A stretch of 64,000 bases of DNA, from assembly GCA_964016885.1 (NCBI GenBank), contig OZ024740.1, forward strand, positions 296,428,670-296,492,669, read 5' to 3'. Positions within the stretch are counted from its first letter, which is position 1. Each line of letters begins with the position of its first letter. The position numbers and the translations under genes are program-made. The notes below the pieces were generated by a model. It had not been told where the DNA came from. It searched no databases and saw only the letters and a list, made by a program, of their open reading frames with translations. Shown here piece by piece: positions 52,683-63,651 of this stretch. Origin of the DNA: Eledone cirrhosa. Taxonomy: Eukaryota; Mollusca; Cephalopoda; Octopoda; Eledonidae.

Positions 52683-55050
52683 GGGGATCCATTTTTTATT
52701 TGGGTGATACATTTTTGATTTGGGTGATCCATTTTTTATTTGGGGGATCCATTTTTTATTTGGGTGATCCATTTTTTATTTGGGGGATCCATTTTTTATT
52801 TGGGAGATCCATTTTTCATTTGGGTGATCCATTTTTTATTTGGGTGATTCATTTTTTATTTGTTGGATCCATTTTTTATTTGGGGGATCCATTTTTATTT
52901 GGGGGACCCTATTTTTATTTGGGGGATCCATTTTACATTTGGGTGATCCCTTTTTTATTTGGGTGATCCATTTTTTATTTGGTGGATCCATTTTTTATTT
53001 GGGGTATCCATTTTTTATTTGGGTGATCCATTTTTTATTTGGGGGATCCATTTTTTATTTGGGTTATCCATTTTTTATTTGGGTGATCCATTTTTTATTT
53101 GGGTGATCCATTTTTTATTTGTTGGATCCATTTTTTATTTGGGGGATCCATTTTTTATTTGGGGGTTCCATTTTTTATTTGGGGGATCCATTTTACATTT
53201 GGGTGATCCATTTTTTATTTGGGTGATCCATTTTTTATTTGGGGGATCCATTTTTTATTTGGGTGATCCATTTTTTATTTGGGTGATCCAGTTTTTGTTT
53301 GGGTGATCCATTTTTTATTTGGGGGATCCATTTTTTATTTGGGTGATCCATTTTTTATTTGTTGGATCCATTTTTTATTTGGGGGATCCATTTTTTATTT
53401 GGGGGTTCCATTTTTTATTTGAGGGATCCATTTTACATTTGGGTGATCCATTTTTTATTTGGGTGACCCATTTTTTATTCGGGGGATCCATTTTTTATTT
53501 GGGGGATCCATTTTTTATTTGGGGGTTCCATTTTTTATTTGGGTGATCCATTTTTTATTTGGGAGATCCATTTTTTATTTAGGTGATCCATTTTTTAGTT
53601 GGGTGATCCATTTTTTATTTGTGTGATCCATTTTTTATTTGGGGGATCCATTTTTTATTTGGGGGTTACATTTTTTATTTGGGTGATCCATTTTTTATTT
53701 GGGGGATCCATTTTTTATTTAGGTGATCCATTTTTTAGTTGGGTGATCCATTTTTTATTTGTGTGATCCATTTTTTATTTGGCGGATCCATTTTTTATTT
53801 GGGGGATCCATTTTTTATTTGGGTGATCCATTTTTATTTGGGTGATCCATTTTTTATTTGGGTGATCCATATTTTATTTGCGTGATCCATTTTTTATTTG
53901 GGTGATCCATTTTTTATTTGGGTGATCCATTTTTTATTTGGGGGATCCATTTTTTATTTGGGTGATCCATTTTTTATTTGGGTGATCCATTTTTTATTTG
54001 GGGGATCCATTTTTTATTTGGGTGATCCATTTTTTATTTGGGGGATCCAGTTTTTGTTTGGGTGATCCATTTTTTATTTGGGGGATCCATTTTTTATTTG
54101 GGTGATCCATATTTTATTTAGGGGATCCATTTTTTATTTGGGTGATCCATTTTTTATTTGGGTGATCCATTTTTTATTTGGGTGATCCATTTTTTATTTT
54201 GGGGATCTATTTTTTATTTGGGTGATCCATTTTTTATTTGGGGGCTCCATTTTTTTTTTTGGTGATCCATTTTTTATTTGGGGATCCATTTTTTATTTGG
54301 GGGATCCATTTTTTATTTGGGTGATCCATTTTTTATTTGGGGGATCCATTTTTTATTTGGGTGATCCATTTTTAATTTGGGGATCCATTTTTTATTTGGG
54401 TGATCCATTTTTTATTTGGGGGATCCATTTTTTATATGGGTGATCCATTTTTTATTTGGGGGATCCATTTTGTATTTGGGTGATCCATTTTTTATTTGGG
54501 GGATCCATTTTTTATTTGGGGGATCCATTTTTTATTTGGGTGATCCACATTTTATTTGGGTGATCCAATTTTTATTTGAGGGATCCATTTTTTATTTGGG
54601 GGATCCATTTTTTATTTGGGTGATCCATTTTTTATTTGGGTGATCCATTTTCTATTTGGGTGATCCATTTTTTATTTGGGGGATCCATTTTTTATTTGGA
54701 TGATCCATTTTTTATTTGGGGGATCCATTTTTTATTTGGGCGATCCGATTTTTGTTTGGGTGATCCATTTTTTTATTGGGCGATCCATTTTTTATTTGGG
54801 TGATCCATTTTTTATTTGGGGGATCCATTATTTATTTGTGTGATCCATTTTATATTTGGGGGATCCATTTTTTATTTGGGTGATCCATTTTTTATTTTGG
54901 AGATCCATTTTTTATTTGGGGGATCCATTTTTTATTTGGGGGATCCATTTTTTATTTGGGTGATCCATTTTTTATTTGGGTGATCCATTTTTTATTTGTT
55001 GGATCCATTTTTTATTTGGGGGATCCATTTTTTATTTGGGGGCTCCATTT
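52683..55050 (+). repeat. ~2.49-kb HOR, copy 2
   Basis: Second copy of the preceding unit. It begins inside a rearranged monomer near 52,670, where an L2 inverted block is followed directly by the GATACATTTTTGATTT variant otherwise found at 50,215. It runs without a clear edge into the next HOR. Confidence 0.76.
54250..54260 (+). repeat. Poly-T monomer, 11 T
   Basis: Eleven T; the preceding junction has GGGGCTCC, unlike the copy at 51,758. Confidence 0.88.
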
Positions 55051-55148
55051 TTTATTTGGGGGATCCATTTTACATTTGGGTGATCCATTTTTTATTTGGG
55101 TGATCCATTTTTTATTTGGGGGTTCCATTTTTTATTTGGGGGATCCAT

Positions 55149-55186
55149 CAAATAAAAAATGGATCCCCCAAATAAAAAATGGATCC
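55149..55186 (-). repeat. Inverted block, class S (2 monomers)
   Basis: Two reversed monomers joined by GATCCCCC, 476 bp before an L2 block. Confidence 0.93.
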
Positions 55187-55595
55187 ATTTTTTATTTGGG
55201 TGATCCATTTTTTATTTGGGGGATCCATTTTTTATTTGGGTGATCCAGTTTTTGTTTGGGTGATCCATTTTTTATTTGGGGGATCCATTTTTTATTTGGG
55301 TGATCCATATTTTATTTAGGGGATCGATTTTTTATTTGGTGATCCATTTTTTATTTGGGTGATCCATTCTTTATTTGGGTGATCCATTTTTTATTTTGGG
55401 GATCTATTTTTTATTTGGGTGATCCATTTTTTATTTGGGGATCCATTTTTTATTTGGGTGATCCATTTTTTATTTGGGGGATCCATTTTTTATTTGGGGG
55501 ATCCATTTTTTATTTGGGTGATCCATTTTTTATTTGGGGGATCCATTTTTTATTTGGGTGATCCATTTTTTATTTGGGGGATCCATTTTTTATTT

Positions 55596-55603
55596 GGGGG
55601 GCC
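55596..55603 (+). repeat. GGGGGGCC monomer lacking GATC
   Basis: 29 bp before the L2 block at 55,625. Confidence 0.9.
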
Positions 55604-55624
55604 ATTTTTTATTTGGGGATCCAT

Positions 55625-55702
55625 CAAATAAAAAATGGATCAACCAAATAAAAAATGGATCACCCAAATAAAAAATGGATCCCTCAAATAAAAAATGGAT
55701 CC
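55625..55702 (-). repeat. Inverted block, class L2 (4 monomers)
   Basis: CCCTCAAAT mark, with a private change GATCAACCAAAT after the first unit. Confidence 0.93.
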
Positions 55703-56782
55703 ATTTTTTATTTGGGGGATCCATTTTTTATTTGGGGGTTCCATTTTTTTATTTGGGGGATCCATTTTACATTTGGGTGATCCCTTTTTTATTTGGGTGA
55801 TCCATATTTTATTTGGGGGATCCATTTTTTATTTGGGGGATCCATTTTTTATTTGGGTGATCCATTTTTTATTTGGGGGATCCATTTTTTATTTAGGTGA
55901 TCCATTCTTTAGTTGGGTGATCCATTTATATTTGGGGGATCCATTTTTTATTTGTGTGATCCATTTTTTATTTGGCAGATCCATTTTTTATTTGGGGGAT
56001 CCATTTTTTATTTGGGTGATCCATTTTTTATTTGGGGGATCCATTTTTTATTTGGGTTATACATTTTTTATTTGGGGGATCCATTTTTTATTTGGGTGAT
56101 CCATTTTTTATTTGGGTGATCCATATTTTATTTGGGTGATCCATTTTTTATTTGGGGGATCCATTTTTATTTGGGTGATCTATTTTTGATTTGGGTGATC
56201 CATTTTTTATTTGGGGGATCCATTTTTTATTTGGGTGATCCATTTTTTATTTGGGGGATCCATTTTTTATTTGGGAGATCCATTTTTGATTTGGGTGATC
56301 CATTTTCTATTTGGGTGATCCATTTTTTATTTGTTGGATCCATTTTTTATTTGGGGGATCCATTTTTATTTGGGGGACCCTATTTTTATTTGGGGGATCC
56401 ATTTTACATTTGGGGTATCCATTTTTTATTTGGGTGATCCATTTTTTATTTGGGGGATCCATTTTTTATTTGGGTGATCCATTTTTTATTTGGGTGATCC
56501 ATTTTTTATTTGGGTGATCCATTTTTTATTTGTTGGATCCATTTTTTATTTGGTGGATCGACTTTTTATTTGGGGGTTCCATTTTTTATTTGGGGGATCC
56601 ATTTTACATTTGGGTGATCCATTTTTTATTTGGGTGATCCATTTTTTATTTAGGGGATCCATTTTTTATTTGGGTGATCCATTTTTTATTTGGGGGATCC
56701 ATTTTTTATTTGGGTGATCCATTTTCTATTTGGGGGATCGATTTTTTATTTGGGGGTTCCATTTTTTATTTGGGGGATCCAT

Positions 56783-56860
56783 CAAATAAAAAATGGATCA
56801 CCCAAATAAAAAATGGATCACCCAAATAAAAAATGGATCCCCCAAATAGAAAATGGATCC
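56783..56860 (-). repeat. Inverted block, class L1 (4 monomers)
   Basis: Class L1, 1,158 bp after the L2 block; same spacing at 59,970 and 61,128. Confidence 0.93.
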
Positions 56861-57041
56861 ATTTTTTATTTGGGTGATCCATATTTTATTTAGGGGATCC
56901 ATTTTTTATTTGGGTGATCCATTTTTTATTTGGGTGATCCATTTTTTATTTGGGTGATCCATTTTTTATTTGGGTGATCCATTTTTTATTTTGGGGATCT
57001 ATTTATTATTTGGGTGATCCATTTTTTATTTGGGGGATCCA

Positions 57042-57050
57042 TTTTTTTTT
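57042..57050 (+). repeat. Poly-T monomer, 9 T
   Basis: Nine T followed by GGGTGATCC; counterpart of 648 and 61,387. Confidence 0.88.
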
Positions 57051-58378
57051 GGGTGATCCATTTTTTATTTGGGGATCCATTTTTTATTTGGGGGATCCAT
57101 TTTTTATTTGGGTGATCCATTTTTTATTTGGGGGATCCATTTTTTATTTGGGTGATCCATTTTTAATTTGGGGATCCATTTTTTATTTGGGTGATCCATT
57201 TTTTATTTGGGGGATCCATTTTTTGTTTGGGTTATCCATTTTTTATTTGGGGGATCCATTTTGTATTTGGGTGATCCATTTTTTATTTTGGGGATCCATT
57301 TTTTATTTGGGGGATCCATTTTTTATTTGGGTGATCCATTTTTTATTTGGGTGATCCATTTTTTTATTTGTGGATCCATTTTTTATTTGTGGGATCCATT
57401 TTTTATTTGGGGGTTCCCTTTTTTATTTGGGGGATCCATTTTACATTTGGGTGATCCATTTAGTAATTGGGTGATCCATTTTTTATTTGGGGGATCCATT
57501 TTTTATTTGGGTGATCCATTTTTTATTTGGGTGATCCCTTTTTTATTTGGGTGATCCATTTTTTATTTGGGGAATCCATTTTTATTTGGGGGTTCCATTT
57601 TTTATTTGGGGGATCCATTTTTTATTTGGGTGATCCATATTTTATTTAGGGGATCCATTTTTTATTTGGGTGATCCATTTTTTATTTGGGTGATCCATTT
57701 TTTATTTGGGTGATCCATTTTTTATTTTGGGGATCCATTTTTTATTTGGGTGATCCATTTTTTATTTGGGTGATGAATTTTTTATTTGGGTGATCCATTT
57801 TTTATTTGGGGGATCCATTTTTTATTTGGGTGATCCATTTTTTATTTTGGGGATCCATTTTTTATTTGGGTGATCCATTTTTTTATTTGGGGGATCCATT
57901 TTTTATTTGGGTGATCCATTTTTTATTTGGGGGATCCATTTTTTATTTGGGTGATCCATTTTTTATTTGGGGGATCCATTTTTTATTCGGGGGATCCATT
58001 TTTTATTTGGGTGATCCATTTTTTATTTGGGTGATCCATTTTTTATTTGGGGGATCCATTTTTTATTTCGGTGATCCATTTTTTATTTGGGTGATCCATT
58101 CTTTATGTGGGTGATCCATTTTTGATTTGAGGGATCCATTTTTTATTTGGGTGGTCCATTTTTTATTTGGGTGATCCATTTTTTATTTGGGTGATCCATT
58201 TTTTATTTGGGTGATCCATTTTTTATTTGGGTGATCCATTTTTTATTTGGGGGATCCATTTTTTATTTGTGTGATCCATTTTATATTTGGGGGATCCATT
58301 TTTTATTTGGGTATTCATTTTTTATTTGGGGGATCCATTTTTTGTTTGGGGGTCCCATTTTTTATTTGGGGGATCCAT

Positions 58379-58455
58379 CAAACAAAAAATGGATCACCCA
58401 AATAAAAAATGGATCACCCAAATAAAAAATGGACCCCCAAACAAAAAATGGATCC
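58379..58455 (-). repeat. Inverted block, class L3 (4 monomers)
   Basis: CAAACAAAAAATGG in first and last units; matches 2,046 and 62,724. Confidence 0.93.
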
Positions 58456-59133
58456 ATTTTTTATTTGGGGGATCCATTTTTTATTTGGGGGATCCATTTT
58501 TTATTTGGGTGATCCATTTTTTATTTGGGTGATCCATTTTTTATTTGGGTGATCCATTTTTTATTTGGGGGATCCATTTTTTATTTGGATGATCCATTTT
58601 TTATTTGGGGGATCCATTTTTTATTTGGGCGATCCAATTTTTATTTGGGTGATCCATTTTTTATTTGGGTGATCCATTTTTTATTTGGGTGATCCATTTT
58701 TTATTTGGGGGATCCATTTTTTATTTGTGTGATCCATTTTATATTTGGGGGATCCATTTTTTATTTGGGTATCCATTTCTTATTTGGGTGATCCATTTTT
58801 TATTTTGGGGATCCATTTTTTATTTGGGGGATCCATTTTTTATTTGGGTGATCCATTTTTTATTTGGGTGATCCATTTTTTATTTGTGGATCCATTTTTT
58901 ATTTGTGGGATCCATTTTTTATTTGGGGGTTCCATTTTTTATTTGGGGGATCCATTTTACATTTGGGTGATCCATTTAGTAATTGGGTGATCCATTTTTT
59001 ATTTGGGGGATCCATTTTTTATTTGGGTGATCCATTTTTTATTTGGGTGATCCCTTTTTTATTTGGGTGATCCATTTTTTATTTGGGGGATCCATTTTTA
59101 TTTGGGGGTTCCATTTTTTATTTGGGGATCCAT

Positions 59134-59211
59134 CAAATAAAGAATGGATCACCCAAATAAAAAAGGGATCACCCAAATAAAAAATGGATCCCCCAAATAA
59201 AAAATGGATCC
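59134..59211 (-). repeat. Inverted block, class L4 (4 monomers)
   Basis: AAGGGATCAC in the second unit. The first unit has AAATAAAGAATGG, also seen at 63,023. The monomer before the junction is 19 bp (TTTGGGGATCC). Confidence 0.93.
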
Positions 59212-59493
59212 ATTTTTTATTTGGGTGATCCATTTTTTATTTGGGGAATCCATTTTTTATTTGGGTGATGCAGTTTTTGTTTGGGTGATCCATTTTTTAT
59301 TTGGGGGATCCATTTTTTATTTGGGTGATCCATATTTTATTTAGGGGATCCATTTTTTATTTGGGTGATCCATTTTTTATTTGGGTGATCCATTTTTTAT
59401 TTGGGGGATCCATTTTACATTTGGGTGATCCATTTTTTATTTGGGTGATCCATTTTTTATTTGGGGGTTCCATTTTTTATTTGGGGGATCCAT

Positions 59494-59531
59494 CAAATAA
59501 AAAATGGATCCCCCAAATAAAAAATGGATCC
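59494..59531 (-). repeat. Inverted block, class S (2 monomers)
   Basis: Two reversed monomers, 4,345 bp after 55,149. Confidence 0.93.
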
Positions 59532-59940
59532 ATTTTTTATTTGGGTGATCCATTTTTTATTTGGGGGATCCATTTTTTATTTGGGTGATCCAGTTTTTGT
59601 TTGGGTGATCCATTTTTTATTTGGGGGATCCATTTTTTATTTGGGTGATCCATATTTTATTTAGGGGATCGATTTTTTATTTGGTGATCCATTTTTTATT
59701 TGGGTGATCCATTCTTTATTTGGGTGATCCATTTTTTATTTTGGGGATCTATTTTTTATTTGGGTGATCCATTTTTTATTTGGGGATCCATTTTTTATTT
59801 GGGTGATCCATTTTTTATTTGGGGGATCCATTTTTTATTTGGGGGATCCATTTTTTATTTGGGTGATCCATTTTTTATTTGGGGGATCCATTTTTTATTT
59901 GGGTGATCCATTTTTTATTTGGGGGATCCATTTTTTATTT

Positions 59941-59948
59941 GGGGGGCC
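59941..59948 (+). repeat. GGGGGGCC monomer lacking GATC
   Basis: 29 bp before the L2 block at 59,970. Confidence 0.9.
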
Positions 59949-59969
59949 ATTTTTTATTTGGGGATCCAT

Positions 59970-60047
59970 CAAATAAAAAATGGATCACCCAAATAAAAAA
60001 TGGATCACCCAAATAAAAAATGGATCCCTCAAATAAAAAATGGATCC
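59970..60047 (-). repeat. Inverted block, class L2 (4 monomers)
   Basis: CCCTCAAAT mark, 4,345 bp after 55,625. Confidence 0.93.
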
Positions 60048-61127
60048 ATTTTTTATTTGGGGGATCCATTTTTTATTTGGGGGTTCCATTTTTTTATTTG
60101 GGGGATCCATTTTACATTTGGGTGATCCATTTTTTATTTGGGTGATCCATATTTTATTTGGGGGATCCATTTTTTATTTGAGGGATCCATTTTTTATTTG
60201 GGTGATCCATTTTTTATTTGGGGGATCCATTTTTTATTTAGGTGATCCATTCTTTAGTTGGGTGATCCATTTATATTTGGGGGATCCATTTTTTATTTGT
60301 GTGATCCATTTTTTATTTGGCAGATCCATTTTTTATTTGGGGGATCCATTTTTTATTTGGGTGATCCATTTTTTATTTGGGGGATCCATTTTTTATTTGG
60401 GTTATACATTTTTTATTTGGGGGATCCATTTTTTATTTGGGTGATCCATTTTTTATTTGGGTGATCCATATTTTATTTGGGTGATCCATTTTTTATTTGG
60501 GGGATCCATTTTTATTTGGGTGATCTATTTTTGATTTGGGTGATCCATTTTTTATTTGGGGGATCCATTTTTTATTTGGGTGATCCATTTTTTATTTGGG
60601 GGATCCATTTTTTATTTGGGAGATCCATTTTTGATTTGGGTGATCCATTTTTTATTTGGGTGATCCATTTTTTATTTGTTGGATCCATTTTTTATTTGGG
60701 GGATCCATTTTTATTTGGGGGACCCTATTTTTATTTGGGGGATCCATTTTACATTTGGGGTATCCATTTTTTATTTGGGTGATCCATTTTTTATTTGGGG
60801 GATCCATTTTTTATTTGGGTGATCCATTTTTTATTTGGGTGATCCATTTTTTATTTGGGTGATCCATTTTTTATTTGTTGGATCCATTTTTTATTTGGTG
60901 GATCGACTTTTTATTTGGGGGTTCCATTTTTTATTTGGGGGATCCATTTTACATTTGGGTGATCCATTTTTTATTTGGGTGATCCATTTTTTATTTAGGG
61001 GATCCATTTTTTATTTGGGTGATCCATTTTTTATTTGGGGGATCCATTTTTTATTTGGGGGATCCATTTTCTATTTGGGGGATCGATTTTTTATTTGGGG
61101 GTTCCATTTTTTATTTGGGGGATCCAT

Positions 61128-61205
61128 CAAATAAAAAATGGATCACCCAAATAAAAAATGGATCACCCAAATAAAAAATGGATCCCCCAAATAGAAAATG
61201 GATCC
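61128..61205 (-). repeat. Inverted block, class L1 (4 monomers)
   Basis: Class L1, 4,345 bp after 56,783. Confidence 0.93.
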
Positions 61206-61386
61206 ATTTTTTATTTGGGTGATCCATATTTTATTTAGGGGATCCATTTTTTATTTGGGTGATCCATTTTTTATTTGGGTGATCCATTTTTTATTTGGGT
61301 GATCCATTTTTTATTTGGGTGATCCATTTTTTATTTTGGGGATCTATTTATTATTTGGGTGATCCATTTTTTATTTGGGGGATCCA

Positions 61387-61395
61387 TTTTTTTTT
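61387..61395 (+). repeat. Poly-T monomer, 9 T
   Basis: Nine T, 4,345 bp after 57,042. Confidence 0.88.
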
Positions 61396-62723
61396 GGGTG
61401 ATCCATTTTTTATTTGGGGATCCATTTTTTATTTGGGGGATCCATTTTTTATTTGGGTGATCCATTTTTTATTTGGGGGATCCATTTTTTATTTGGGTGA
61501 TCCATTTTTAATTTGGGGATCCATTTTTTATTTGGGTGATCCATTTTTTATTTGGGGGATCGATTTTTTGTTTGGGTTATCCATTTTTTATTTGGGGGAT
61601 CCATTTTGTATTTGGGTGATCCATTTTTTATTTTGGGGATCCATTTTTTATTTGGGGGATCCATTTTTTATTTGGGTGATCCATTTTTTATTTGGGTGAT
61701 CCATTTTTTTATTTGTGGATCCATTTTTTATTTGTGGGATCCATTTTTTATTTGGGGGTTCCATTTTTTATTTGGGGGATCCATTTTACATTTGGGTGAT
61801 CCATTTAGTAATTGGGTGATCCATTTTTTATTTGGGGGATCCATTTTTTATTTGGGTGATCCATTTTTTATTTGGGTGATCCCTTTTTTATTTGGGTGAT
61901 CCATTTTTTATTTGGGGAATCCATTTTTATTTGGGGGTTCCATTTTTTATTTGGGGGATCCATTTTTTATTTGGGTGATCCATATTTTATTTAGGGGATC
62001 CATTTTTTATTTGGGTGATCCATTTTTTATTTGGGTGATCCATTTTTTATTTGGGTGATCCATTTTTGATTTTGGGGATCCATTTTTTATTTGGGTGATC
62101 CATTTTTTATTTGGGTGATGAATTTTTTATTTGGGTGATCCATTTTTTATTTGGGGGATCCATTTTTTATTTGGGTGATCCATTTTTTATTTTGGGGATC
62201 CATTTTTTATTTGGGTGATCCATTTTTTTATTTGGGGGATCCATTTTTTATTTGGGTGATCCATTTTTTATTTGGGGGATCCATTTTTTATTTGGGTGAT
62301 CCATTTTTTATTTGGAGGATCCATTTTTTATTCGGGGGATCCATTTTTTATTTGGGTGATCCATTTTTTATTTGGGTGATCCATTTTTTATTTGGGGGAT
62401 CCATTTTTTATTTCGGTGATCCATTTTTTATTTGGGTGATCCATTCTTTATGTGGGTGATCCATTTTTGATTTGAGGGATCCATTTTTTATTTGGGTGGT
62501 CCATTTTTTATTTGGGTGATCCATTTTTTATTTGGGTGATCCATTTTTTATTTGGGTGATCCATTTTTTATTTGGGTGATCCATTTTTTATTTGGGGGAT
62601 CCATTTTTTATTTGTGTGATCCATTTTATATTTGGGGGATCCATTTTTTATTTGGGTATTCATTTTTTATTTGGGGGATCCATTTTTTATTTGGGGGTCC
62701 CATTTTTTATTTGGGGGATCCAT

Positions 62724-62800
62724 CAAACAAAAAATGGATCACCCAAATAAAAAATGGATCACCCAAATAAAAAATGGACCCCCAAACAAAAAATGGATCC
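62724..62800 (-). repeat. Inverted block, class L3 (4 monomers)
   Basis: CAAACAAAAAATGG in first and last units, 4,345 bp after 58,379. Confidence 0.93.
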
Positions 62801-63022
62801 ATTTTTTATTTGGGGGATCCATTTTTTATTTGGGGGATCCATTTTTTATTTGGGTGATCCATTTTTTATTTGGGTGATCCATTTTTTATTTGGGTGATCC
62901 ATTTTTTATTTGGGGGATCCATTTTTTATTTGGATGATCCATTTTTTATTTTGGGGATCCATTTTTTATTTGGGCGATCCAATTTTTATTTGGGTGATCC
63001 ATTTTTTATTTGGGTGATCCAT

Positions 63023-63119
63023 CAAATAAAGAATGGATCACCCAAATAAAAAATGGATCCCCCAAATGTAAAATGGATCCCCCAAATAAAAAATGGATCC
63101 CCCAAATAAAAGTGGATCC
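63023..63119 (-). repeat. Inverted block of five monomers with CAAATGTAAAATGG
   Basis: Five reversed monomers. The third carries AAATGTAAAATGG, the reverse complement of the TTTTACATTT marker, and the last has AAATAAAAGTGG. It opens the inverted terminal domain and uses the same CCAT/CAAAT junction. Confidence 0.92.
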
Positions 63120-63191
63120 ATTTTTTATTTGGGGGATCCATTTTTTATTTGAGTGATCCATTTTTTATTTGGGTGATCCATTTCTTATTTG

Positions 63192-63579
63192 ATGGAACCC
63201 CCAAATAAAAAATGGAACACCCAAATAAAAAATGGATCCCCCAAATAAAAAATGGATCACCCAAATAAAAAATGGATCCCCCAAATAAAAAATGGATCAC
63301 CCAAATAAAAAATGGATCCCCCAAATAAAAAATGGATCAGCCAAATAAAAAATAGATCCCCAAAATAAAAAATAGATCACCCAAATAAAAAATGGATCAC
63401 CCAAATAAAAAATGGATCACCCAAATAAAAAATGGATCCCCTAAATAAAATATGGATCACCCAAATAAAAAATGGATCCCCCAAATAAAAAATGGATCAC
63501 CCAAACAAAAACTGCATCACCCAAATAAAAAATGGATTCCCCAAATAAAAAATGGATCACCCAAATAAAAAATGGATCC
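63192..63579 (-). repeat. Long inverted block (~19 monomers)
   Basis: About 388 bp of reversed monomers. Its left edge, read on the minus strand, is again CCAT joined to CAAAT. It contains the reverse complements of GATGCAG (near 63,514) and CCATATTTTATTTAGG (near 63,445), markers found in forward order at 2,920-2,995 and 59,268-59,345. Confidence 0.92.
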
Positions 63580-63651
63580 ATTTTTTATTTGGGGGATCCA
63601 TTTTTTATTTGGGTGATCCCTTTTTTATTTGGGTGATCCATTTTTTATTTG

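Larger units (their letters stand above)
55051..59395 (+). repeat. 4,345-bp HOR, copy 1
   Basis: Inverted blocks at 55,149, 55,625, 56,783 and 58,379 recur at 59,494, 59,970, 61,128 and 62,724, each exactly 4,345 bp downstream, as do many point variants (56,311; 56,950; 57,207; 57,806; 58,207). The right half, from about 56.4 kb, is the same family as the left flank of the window. The copy also holds an L4 block at 59,134. Confidence 0.87.
59396..63022 (+). repeat. 4,345-bp HOR, copy 2, truncated
   Basis: Follows copy 1 in the same order up to 63,022, where the equivalent of 58,677 should continue forward. Instead the array switches to reversed monomers at 63,023. About 3.63 kb of the 4.35-kb unit is present before the break. 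Confidence 0.87.

Noticed and set aside
389..62800. Inverted blocks as terminal inverted repeats of a mobile element, or as CRISPR repeats and spacers
   Set aside because: The blocks are made of the same satellite monomer, with no target-site duplication, no transposase and no unique spacers. Their positions follow HOR duplication.
96..62877. Many forward open reading frames of 60-173 codons encoding GDPFFIWVIHFLFGGSIFYL-type repeats
   Set aside because: They come from the 20-bp period (60 bp gives 20 codons, all frames alike). They start at TTG, not ATG, and end where a T-type monomer places TGA in frame. Lengths step by 20 bp, many overlap in other frames, and no start signal or non-repeat domain is seen.
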